DNA from: Bacteroidales bacterium
GTDB taxonomy: Bacteria; Bacteroidota; Bacteroidia; Bacteroidales; F082
Assembly: GCA_017461665.1 (NCBI GenBank)
Contig: JAFTXI010000046.1
Location: 67,419-131,418 of the forward strand
DNA length: 64,000 nucleotides
Reading direction: 5' to 3'
The notes under the pieces: generated by a model
The model's input: the letters and a program-made list of their open reading frames with translations, nothing else
Told to the model about the DNA's origin: nothing
The model's database searches: none
Program-made: the position numbers and the translations under genes
Shown here: positions 56,017 to 63,298 of the stretch, piece after piece
Layout of the letters: every line of letters begins with the position of its first letter
Numbering within the stretch: position 1 is the first letter of the stretch

Positions 56017-56307
56017 TTATTTTAAGCTATTTTTTATAATTTCCTCATTTAACTCCAAAGCTTTCTCTAAAGGCATTTTGCTCAATGTAAACAATATATC
56101 CCCAATAGCATTATCACTGAGCTGAATACTACTAAATGTCTGATTTGCTATACAAATTGGAGATATATTCCATCTATGAAATTTCAACTGATCATTTTGA
56201 TACCCATCTTGCACAACTTCAATAGAACCATCAAAAGAAAACTTTTTGTATAAATAATTATTATATAAATGGATTATCTGATTGATATCTTCTTTACTAT
56301 ATTTCAT
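56017..56307 (-). CDS. Hypothetical small protein, 96 aa
   Basis: No recognised family. Helix-strand-helix pattern: KEDINQIIHLYNNYLYKKF, a beta part with SIEVVQDGYQNDQLKFHRW, then SKMPLEKALELNEEIIKN. It lies 2 bp before the SPFH gene and 10 bp after the zinc-ribbon gene, so it is very likely co-translated with them. Confidence 0.8.
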   Translation of the reverse strand: MKYSKEDINQIIHLYNNYLYKKFSFDGSIEVVQDGYQNDQLKFHRWNISPICIANQTFSSIQLSDNAIGDILFTLSKMPLEKALELNEEIIKNSLK

Positions 56308-56317
56308 ATATGTAATA

Positions 56318-57595
56318 TTAATAGTTGTTTATAATATTAAGCAACTTTGTTTTTGATTTCTGAGAATTATAGTTTTCATATGATTCACAACTCTTGGAAA
56401 TAACATCAACATTGTCGCTAAACCACTGAATATATCTGTTAACAAACTTACGCGCTTCCTGTTTCTTATTGTTTTCACATAGGTAGTTTACAACCTCTGC
56501 CATAAATCTATAATAATGACCTGCATGCATAAAATCATTTGGATCGTAGAACGGATGTTTCTTTTCGGAATAATACCAAGCCATATCATAATCGCCAAGT
56601 TTGATTAATTCTTTTCTTATCAAATTTGTAGCTTCTGGTTCATATTGCTTATTTGAGCCATGTCGTAGGTGAGAATATTCTATATCAAACATTGAACAAT
56701 GCTTTGGGGTTAGTTTCTCGTAAACATCAATTGCATTATTTACATCTCCGTTAGAAATATAAAGTTTTATAAGATCTAATGCTTCATCATAAAAGTATAT
56801 ACCCATTTCTTTCAAAACAGACTTTGCACACTCTGCGTCACCGTCGGAAATATGCATAGCAAATGTTTGCTTCTGCCTCTCCAATTGTGCTGCTGCTATG
56901 TTCTCCTTAATTGAAGATATTGTCGCAGCCATGCCAATAGCTACTAGGACTAAAACGATGGCGACTAATTTCCATCTCTTTTTTAGGGAATAACTAATCT
57001 TTTTTCTTTTAATTTCCTTTCTAACTATGTTGAAATCATCAATAAATGGTTGAAGTTGTTTATCTCCTAAAAAAGAAACCTTTGCTTTTTCGATACATTC
57101 TGCATATTTCTTATAGTATGAGTCTGCAAACTCGCTATTTAGGTCTACAATTCTTGGCTTAAGGGCTGTTAAAAATTCCAACAAATCAGCCTTAGTGTTA
57201 GGGAGAGGGAAGGTTTCAATAATTTCTTTCTTTTTTTGAGAGGACATCTCCTTTGCCAAAGCATCATATAACTTCTTTGATGACAGGTTCGCGTCGACAT
57301 TAGAAAATTCGTATCCACATTCTGGGCAACTTCCTTTAAATGCACCAACAATAGCACTACAAGCAGGACACTTGCGAACACTTCCATACTTGTCAGATTT
57401 CGGAGCTGATTTTTCCGCTTTCTCTTTCTCGGCTTTTTGTAGCTCTACAAGTCGAGCATCAAGTACCATCTCAAATTCATCAAGGTCAATTCCTTGTTCT
57501 TGCGCTCTCTTGAAAAGAATCTGCTTTTCCTTTTCTGTAAGAACTCCGTCAGCTAATGCAGCATTAATTAATTGTTCTATTCTCTCGTCATACAT
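56318..57595 (-). CDS. Zinc-ribbon membrane protein with TerB/EF-like N-terminal domain
   Basis: 425 residues. N-terminal helical pair (about 1-45: IEQLINAALADGVLTEKEKQ, then KRAQEQGIDLDEFEMV) of the small TerB-like/SHOCT type often seen in stress modules. A zinc ribbon CPAC...CPEC (about 75-95) follows, then a helical region, one membrane helix near 210-230 (KLVAIVLVLVAIGMAATI) and a C-terminal TPR-like helical domain. Starts 13 bp after the nuclease gene. Likely a membrane-tethered scaffold; function unknown. Confidence 0.85.
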   Translation of the reverse strand: MYDERIEQLINAALADGVLTEKEKQILFKRAQEQGIDLDEFEMVLDARLVELQKAEKEKAEKSAPKSDKYGSVRKCPACSAIVGAFKGSCPECGYEFSNVDANLSSKKLYDALAKEMSSQKKKEIIETFPLPNTKADLLEFLTALKPRIVDLNSEFADSYYKKYAECIEKAKVSFLGDKQLQPFIDDFNIVRKEIKRKKISYSLKKRWKLVAIVLVLVAIGMAATISSIKENIAAAQLERQKQTFAMHISDGDAECAKSVLKEMGIYFYDEALDLIKLYISNGDVNNAIDVYEKLTPKHCSMFDIEYSHLRHGSNKQYEPEATNLIRKELIKLGDYDMAWYYSEKKHPFYDPNDFMHAGHYYRFMAEVVNYLCENNKKQEARKFVNRYIQWFSDNVDVISKSCESYENYNSQKSKTKLLNIINNY

Positions 57596-57608
57596 AATTA
57601 TATTATTT

Positions 57609-58586
57609 TTAAGATTGTTTATTTTCTGGTAATAGGTCTGAAATCTTTATCTTTGTTGCAATGCGTTCATGTATGCATTCTTTTTGGCTCCATTGGGTAT
57701 ATTTAAAAACACCAATAAATTTTATACATGATCTACCGTACATATCTTTCATTCTCATAAAAACAACTCTACAATGATTTTCAGAAAGATTTTCCCACCC
57801 TTGAGGGCCATTGTTAACCTCTCTAATTTTCTTTCCATCCTCGATGAGATAATTATTGTATTTAGGTTCTGCAGTTTTAACATCTTTATCTTGATCTTCA
57901 CCTTTTAACTGACCTTTATTATCAATTGTGAGAGTCGGCACCCATAAATAGTATCTGCTATTCAATTTGTGTCCGCACTTTTGAAGACTTTTTGCATCCT
58001 CTCCTGTTCTTCGGCAGCCGCCACATATATTATAAATCTCTGTTATACTGCTATATGTTATATCATCCGCAATATCGAATGTACCTTGACCATTTTTGAC
58101 TAAACCTAAGTTACGTTTCTTTTCTTCATTTGTCACCCAAGTTACACTCACCTGGGCATCAATCTTTTGTTTTATTATCTCAACGACACTGTCAATGTCA
58201 TTACATATTTCAGTATATGACCTTTTCTTTCCGGTTAACTTATCTACTATTGGAATACGATACACATCACACTCAATTGCCGTTTTTATATTTTCGTCTC
58301 GTTCTTTATCACCAATTTGATGCAGCTTAGACAAATGCTGTCCCTCGTCAATTTCAACACCAAATTTTATTTGTGGGAAATAGAGATCAAGAAGATAATA
58401 TTTTCTTGAATCATTTGGATTTCTTACATACTGTTGTGTTACCGGCATCAGATTAGGATTTCCCACCTTAGTATATATGGCATTCACTATGAAATTTTCG
58501 TATTTCTTACCTTTAGTACGAACATTGAACATATAAGCTATGTGGTCTAACTGCTCATTTAATTCATATTCTTTAATCTTTTCCAT
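57609..58586 (-). CDS. PD-(D/E)XK nuclease-like protein (Vsr/DUF559-like core)
   Basis: 325 residues. The core YYLLDLYFPQIKFGVEIDEG, QHLSKLHQIGDKERDENI and DVYRIPIV gives the D-x9-E-x-D motif, following H and D/R residues and the 'Y/V-R-I' strand of Vsr/DUF559-type endonucleases. The C-terminal half has a CGGCRRTGEDAKSLQKCG segment, a possible metal site, and a further beta domain. No methyltransferase is nearby, so it is not an ordinary restriction pair. First gene after a terminator, with 13 bp to the zinc-ribbon gene. Confidence 0.75.
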   Translation of the reverse strand: MEKIKEYELNEQLDHIAYMFNVRTKGKKYENFIVNAIYTKVGNPNLMPVTQQYVRNPNDSRKYYLLDLYFPQIKFGVEIDEGQHLSKLHQIGDKERDENIKTAIECDVYRIPIVDKLTGKKRSYTEICNDIDSVVEIIKQKIDAQVSVTWVTNEEKKRNLGLVKNGQGTFDIADDITYSSITEIYNICGGCRRTGEDAKSLQKCGHKLNSRYYLWVPTLTIDNKGQLKGEDQDKDVKTAEPKYNNYLIEDGKKIREVNNGPQGWENLSENHCRVVFMRMKDMYGRSCIKFIGVFKYTQWSQKECIHERIATKIKISDLLPENKQS

Positions 58587-58678
58587 AACTTTTTTATGTA
58601 TTATTTCAAATTATAAATTATTTAATATAATTATGGATTTCATATTTTAACTTTCCACAATATATAAGTTATATCACA

Positions 58679-58712
58679 AAAGAGACCGTCTATACTGTTA
58701 GACAGTCTCTTT
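58679..58712 (-). terminator. Intrinsic terminator after the TerB-like gene
   Basis: AAAGAGACTGTCTA and TAGACGGTCTCTTT pair (with one mismatch) around a short loop, followed by T residues on the minus strand. It ends the 591-aa gene's transcript and separates it from the nuclease-SPFH operon. Confidence 0.85.
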
Positions 58713-58729
58713 GCATTAAAACAAAACTA

Positions 58730-60505
58730 TTATTCTTCAATCTCAACTTCTCTACCGCCGTTTGCCTCTTGAATAGTATTAATGATATTTCTGATAACAC
58801 TGGCACAATAATCCCAATTCCATTCCCACAAATCAGCAATGCCACTGAGTAAGCTTAATTCATCCTGAGTGAGTTTAAAGTCTGATACAGCAACCATCAC
58901 CAACGCTTGGAATACGATTTCGCGATCAATGCCATCAATAGTTTTAACAATGGCTGAGTGTGATTCATATTCACGAATTCCATTTAATTCTTTTAACAAA
59001 GCTGTTCTTAACTCATCGATGTCAAACATATCTGAATTCTGTCTCACTATTCCCATGATCATTTCAATCTCTTCCTTTTCAACTTTGTCGTCCATACCTG
59101 CCATGACTGCTGCAAGAATTCCGAACTTCTCGCTTAATGACATTGGAGTTTCTTCTATTATTTTACCATCTTCGGTTATCTTACGCATACCTGCAATCAT
59201 ATAAGGAGCATCTTCTACAGAATCCTTTTCTGCAAAGGCTAAAGTCCTATCACTACCGTGAGGCTCTGGTTCTTTATCTTCACCATAATGGGAACACACC
59301 CAAGTATCTCCAATTCCATATTTATCAAACTCTTTGCATACATCCCTGATTACGCGTTTTTCACCAATCTGCACCTCTCCAGATTCGACTTCCGGTTTAG
59401 TCTTCAGCATTTTCCTAATCTCAGCCACAGTCTTAGAAGAATCTATAACCTCTTCCATCACGCCAGATTCAGACAGGAAGCGAAGATGCAAATGTGGGTA
59501 TTTAAGCGTAAACTTCACATAAATATCGTCAATTACTGTATCTGGAGTAATTTCAATGTATGCTTCATCTTCTTTATCCTTTTCATCATCGTAGTCCTCA
59601 TCTGTATATACTTCATCTTCTTCATCCTCCTCATCATAGTCCTCTTCATCTTCATTACGCCATATTGTTTGGAGAGGACCATCGCCCCATTCATAAGAAG
59701 ATGTATCAATTTTTTCACCATCATAAGAAAGAGAAAGTATATGACTTTCAACATTATAGCCTGCCGGTTCATAGCATACATCATTGCAATCGTAGTTGAT
59801 AGTCAGCTTGTTTATATCAAAATCAACAACGTCAAATTCCCACGTCAAAAAAGCCGTATTGCAGTAATAGCCTATCGAACCTACTTCCTCATCTTCCCAC
59901 TCCTGTTCCAAATCAAATTTCTTGTAATCAGAGTACTTATCTTCAATAACATCTTCTGGTTCATCATACCCAAAATCGTATTCTTCATCGTCAATATAGA
60001 GTTTCAATTCCTCGTATCCATCATCACCATTAAATGCGTATGTGTCACCTACCATTGATCCATCAGCATCAAATGCTGCATAGTCGTGCTCAGCAATTTG
60101 AATTTCCACTCTGATACGCTGTTTGCGTCCTGAGAGTTGTTCTTTCTCTGCCTCTTGTTCAGCCACTTCTTTTGATACTTCTTTATTATCAATTCTACCA
60201 GATGCCGTCAGACTCATGGAATTATCAACAAGATATTTATCGTCTGGAGAAGCAACTTGAACACCGATACCGAAAAGTTCTGCAACCTTTTTTTCAAAGT
60301 TGCCTACAAGCATATTGCCTCTAACTTCAAAGTCGCCACCTCTGTGACCAAATGCCCTGATTGATGCCAATGTAGCGTTGTCGTCAGCGAAAGGACCGTC
60401 ACAAGAAATGTTATTATATACCCTTAATGTTGAACCATAAGTTGCCTTAAATTGCGCCTTGAGAGTCTTTACCTTTAGGCGTCCGCTTAATGTGAATTCT
60501 GCCAT
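58730..60505 (-). CDS. TerB-like multi-domain acidic protein
   Basis: 591 residues. N-terminal domain (about 1-105: FTLSGRLKVKTLKAQFKATY, then IRAFGHRGGDFEVRGNMLVG and FGIGVQVASPDDKYLVDNSM) looks like a conserved DNA/RNA- or ligand-binding module seen in other Bacteroidetes proteins; I cannot name it. A beta-rich middle is followed by a very acidic linker (DEEDEEDEVYTDEDYDDEKD). A small ubiquitin-like beta domain (about 325-380, IYVKFTLKYPHLHLRFLSES) comes next. The C-terminal 140 residues (SEKFGILAAVMAGMDDKVEK ... DFKLTQDELSLLSGIADLW) fit a TerB-like acidic helical domain. Own terminator; structured RNA upstream. Confidence 0.85.
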   Translation of the reverse strand: MAEFTLSGRLKVKTLKAQFKATYGSTLRVYNNISCDGPFADDNATLASIRAFGHRGGDFEVRGNMLVGNFEKKVAELFGIGVQVASPDDKYLVDNSMSLTASGRIDNKEVSKEVAEQEAEKEQLSGRKQRIRVEIQIAEHDYAAFDADGSMVGDTYAFNGDDGYEELKLYIDDEEYDFGYDEPEDVIEDKYSDYKKFDLEQEWEDEEVGSIGYYCNTAFLTWEFDVVDFDINKLTINYDCNDVCYEPAGYNVESHILSLSYDGEKIDTSSYEWGDGPLQTIWRNEDEEDYDEEDEEDEVYTDEDYDDEKDKEDEAYIEITPDTVIDDIYVKFTLKYPHLHLRFLSESGVMEEVIDSSKTVAEIRKMLKTKPEVESGEVQIGEKRVIRDVCKEFDKYGIGDTWVCSHYGEDKEPEPHGSDRTLAFAEKDSVEDAPYMIAGMRKITEDGKIIEETPMSLSEKFGILAAVMAGMDDKVEKEEIEMIMGIVRQNSDMFDIDELRTALLKELNGIREYESHSAIVKTIDGIDREIVFQALVMVAVSDFKLTQDELSLLSGIADLWEWNWDYCASVIRNIINTIQEANGGREVEIEE

Positions 60506-60639
60506 AATTTTAATGTTTTTAAATGGTTATTAATTCCAACTATTTAGTATTACTCAACTATAAACTCTGTTATGATGCCACTTCACCTCATGACACCCTT
60601 AACATTTTCACCCTACATTTTTTATGGAAAACACCAAAT

Positions 60640-60799
60640 AAAAAACGTAGGCGCTAACTCTTTTTTCTGCTGATAGGTCCTAGGAAAACCGCGACAAGGA
60701 AAAAAGGCAACAGCCTACGCCAAATCAGTACACGCATAGACACGCGTACACGAATCGCGATAGGGTTCGTCTTCTCTTGTCGTTAATGAATTTCCTAGG
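60640..60799 (-). ncRNA. Structured leader or small RNA upstream of the TerB-like gene (candidate)
   Basis: On the minus strand CCTAGGAAA (60799-60791) pairs with TTTTCCTAGG (60688-60679), and CGACAAG (60782-60776) with CTTGTCG (60698-60692), making a two-part closing stem. Inside lie hairpins ACGAA/TTCGT (60770-60750) and GTACGCG/GCGTGTAC (60749-60728). CGTAGGC (60719-60713) can pair across the closing stem with GCCTACG (60652-60646), which is followed by six T. This last pairing is a terminator or a pseudoknot. No ORF fits the segment. The layout recalls the element at 10356-10506. Confidence 0.5.
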
Positions 60800-60841
60800 T
60801 TCACCAGCGAGAAAGACAAACACTAACGTGTTTATCGAATT

Positions 60842-60880
60842 ATGTTGCAGTATTAAAAATTATTTTAATACGTGCAACAT
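60842..60880. repeat. Long near-perfect inverted repeat
   Basis: ATGTTGCA-GTATTAAAA and TTTTAATAC-G-TGCAACAT pair over about 17 bp with one bulged base and a 4-nt loop. No T-run follows directly. It may be a terminator or processing site ahead of the structured RNA, or a miniature repeat. Confidence 0.65.
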
Positions 60881-61506
60881 GAAAACGATATTTTTTAATT
60901 ATTTTTTAATTAGGAATTAGGAGTGTGGAATTAGGAATTATTATTCTGTTACAAACATAAACCTTTCTCCCTTTTACCCTTTCTTCCTTTGTCATAGACT
61001 TTCGCCATTAGACTTTAACGCAGCTGTTGCACGGCAAATGTAAGTAAACATTATGAATGGGGAAATTGTCTTTTGTTGTCTTTTAGATCGGTCACTGAGC
61101 TTGTCGAAGTGACGTTTCCGAGTTTGCCTTCGACAAGCTCAGGCAACAGAGACAACGAGATTTTGTTCAGCGAAGTAGATTATGAGACGTAGTTTTGAAG
61201 TTTTGAAGTTATGAAGTTATGAAGTTTTGGAGCACCAAAGAAAATTTTCAACTTTCAGTTTTCAATTTTCAATTAAAAACACGTCTCTATTTGTTGAGCA
61301 ACCAGTCTATTGCAGGAATCACATTGATAGTAAAACCATCAACTTCAATCGTTTCGTGTTCTTCAAATGTTATGAGCTATTATAGATAGTAACTTTTGTG
61401 TATTCATGATTCGTTTTATTTAGTGCGACAATATTTCTATTTCCATAAAAATAGACCTTATTCTAAAAAACTCTAAGTTTACAGTGTAAGAATAATTTAC
61501 TGATAG
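60881..61506. other. Intergenic region with repeats, no gene seen
   Basis: It has a degenerate 'ggaattaggaatta' repeat near 60905-60940, then the dispersed repeat copy B, then about 230 bp of AT-rich sequence before the kinase stop codon without a convincing ORF. Confidence 0.55.
61028..61274. repeat. Dispersed repeat, copy B (about 247 bp)
   Basis: Direct-orientation copy of 51003-51240, with a few substitutions and an extra 'gaagttat' unit. It has the same internal inverted repeat, here CTGAGCTTGTCGAAG / CTTCGACAAGCTCAG, a better match than in copy A. Confidence 0.9.
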
Positions 61507-62613
61507 TCAAAAAATCGTCTTTCCTATCTCTTCAATCTCCTTAAAATATTCGTTATAAATCTTCGTGGTTTCTAACATCGCTCTTTGTACAACTTCTGGA
61601 TCGGGGTTGTTATAGACATTATCTTCTTGATATTGTGTCCATTTTTTTGCAAAATCCTGCATTATCTCAGAATATTTCGACAACTCTATATAACCATCGG
61701 CATCAACATTTGACTTAATTTCAATATAGAGTTCTTCTAGCATCATCTTGGCTCCTTCCTTAATCTGTTCAATCTTAGTCTCTCTCATCGCGATTTCTTT
61801 CTTTTCAGCATTTCCCTCCGAGAAGTAAAGATATGTCGGGAATGATGCAACAAATAGAATCAGTAACACAGCCAAGCTCTTCCAGACTTTATTCCTATTA
61901 TTCCACTTCTTTTGTAAATCATCGACATCCGAAAAACGCTGCCTGGGATTTTCCTTGCAACACCTATTAATAATATGTCTGTATCTTCCATCAAAAATCT
62001 CTTTCATAATGAGACCGATAGAATAGATGTCGCTGCGTACATCAATGTTTTCACTCTGATTTCTTAATTCCGGGGAAGCGTATTTCTGAGTGCATCCTAA
62101 GGTCTTCCATACATAAAAAGCGTCTTTGTCGGCAAGACCGAAATCTATGATTTTCAATGTGTCGTCGGCACGAGTGATAAGTATATTCTCGGGTTTCAAG
62201 TCGTTGTGAATGATTCCTCTCTTATGAAGATAATTTACAGCGGAAAGTAATTCAGTAAAAATTCTTTGTCGTTTGTTTAAAGAAGGTTTCTCCAAAAGGA
62301 ATTCGCTTAGAGTGCGGCCTTCAATATATTCCATCACAATTCCGTCGCCTTCATGTATGTCGTTTTCGTATGTAAAAACATGAACGATATTGGGATTGTC
62401 ACAGCAGATAGACAACTCATATTCTCTGCGAAGCATCTTTGTCTGAAATTCCGAATTGTCTTTTGTTGTCTTCACAAGAAAATATTTCCCGTCACGACTG
62501 ACTCTCCACAATCTCGAACTTGCAGTGGTTTTCAACAAGTTAAAATCGTGATAATAATTTTTATCTTCTTTTGCGACGATATTATCTTCAAACAATCCGC
62601 TTTCTTTATTCAT
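61507..62613 (-). CDS. Membrane-anchored Ser/Thr protein kinase
   Basis: 368 residues from ATG 62613. Kinase motifs: Lys48 (FLVKTT), Glu near 64, catalytic loop IIHNDLKPEN with Asp138, Lys140 and Asn143 (HND instead of HRD, so a non-RD kinase), DFG at 157-159, and an APE-like ASPELR. After the kinase domain a membrane helix (SLAVLLILFVASFPTYLYF, about 265-285) leads to a periplasmic helical domain of about 85 residues. The start is fixed by the -7 element at 62638-62631, which lies inside the longer frame. Divergent from the regulator-like gene. Confidence 0.9.
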   Translation of the reverse strand: MNKESGLFEDNIVAKEDKNYYHDFNLLKTTASSRLWRVSRDGKYFLVKTTKDNSEFQTKMLRREYELSICCDNPNIVHVFTYENDIHEGDGIVMEYIEGRTLSEFLLEKPSLNKRQRIFTELLSAVNYLHKRGIIHNDLKPENILITRADDTLKIIDFGLADKDAFYVWKTLGCTQKYASPELRNQSENIDVRSDIYSIGLIMKEIFDGRYRHIINRCCKENPRQRFSDVDDLQKKWNNRNKVWKSLAVLLILFVASFPTYLYFSEGNAEKKEIAMRETKIEQIKEGAKMMLEELYIEIKSNVDADGYIELSKYSEIMQDFAKKWTQYQEDNVYNNPDPEVVQRAMLETTKIYNEYFKEIEEIGKTIF

Positions 62614-62630
62614 GTCAATGTAATTTATGC

Positions 62631-62650
62631 CAAAAATAATCATATTTTTG
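62631..62650. promoter_or_regulatory. Overlapping divergent -7 promoter elements
   Basis: TATTTTTG on the minus strand (62638-62631) serves the kinase; TATTTTTG on the plus strand (62643-62650) serves the 194-aa gene. The two boxes are 4 bp apart, so the promoters probably exclude each other or share a regulator. Confidence 0.65.
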
Positions 62651-62668
62651 TAATGTAAAATGATAATT

Positions 62669-63253
62669 ATGACAATAAAAAGCGACATACCACAGATTTA
62701 CGCATTACGCGAACGCGTAGAAAAAAAATTGGGCAAGGCATTAAACATTCACGCCGACTTTGTTGAACTCGTCACATTGATAGAATTGGAACTACGACAA
62801 CATATCTCCGAAAGCACTTTGGAACGCGTGTGGAATTATTCAACGCGTGGCTACGACTGCGTCTCTCTAAGAACTCTTAACGTCTTGTCGCAATATGCTA
62901 TCGGCAGCGACTGGAAGTCGTTTTGTAGTTTATTGAAAATAGAAAACAAGATAGAATCGGAAGTTTTTAACTTAGAGACAATTTCTACAGATGACCTTAA
63001 CATAGATGATAGAATACGTTTCGGTTGGCTTCCCGACAGGATTTGTATTGCTCGTTATCTCGGTGATAACAGATTCATTGCTGAGCATTGCGAAAATTCA
63101 ACCATAAAAGACGGCGACACTTTTTCTTGTCACAATTTTATCTTGGGGAAAGAGATACAGATGAATAACTTTTGTCAACAGACTTCTGCTGGAAAAATCT
63201 ACATCGTTGGAAGAGAACACGGACTGACGACATTACAGATAATTGAAGATTAA
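62669..63253 (+). CDS. Regulator-like protein divergent from the kinase
   Basis: 194 residues from ATG 62669; an ATG at 62660 would leave almost no leader. The N-terminal half (IPQIYALRERVEKKLGKALN, then ISESTLERVWNYSTRGYDCV and IGSDWKSFCSL) is the helical HTH-like module common in Bacteroidetes ('IS..TL.R.W.Y.....TL..L..Y.G..W..FC'). The C-terminal part is a small beta-barrel (RIRFGWLPDRICIARYLGDN). Likely a DNA- or partner-binding regulator linked to the kinase; inference. Confidence 0.8.
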   Translation: MTIKSDIPQIYALRERVEKKLGKALNIHADFVELVTLIELELRQHISESTLERVWNYSTRGYDCVSLRTLNVLSQYAIGSDWKSFCSLLKIENKIESEVFNLETISTDDLNIDDRIRFGWLPDRICIARYLGDNRFIAEHCENSTIKDGDTFSCHNFILGKEIQMNNFCQQTSAGKIYIVGREHGLTTLQIIED

Positions 63254-63298
63254 AGATATAAAACGTTGGAAAAAAATATAAATTAAAATATATTTACT

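Noticed and set aside
57609-58586. Type II or IV restriction-modification system
   Set aside because: No methyltransferase or specificity gene is near the nuclease-like gene, and the cluster partners are SPFH and TerB-like proteins.
59258-60058. Plus-strand ORF of 266 codons opposite the TerB-like gene
   Set aside because: Composition (F, I, Y, H runs) is the complement of the acidic coding sequence; no start signals. A shadow ORF.
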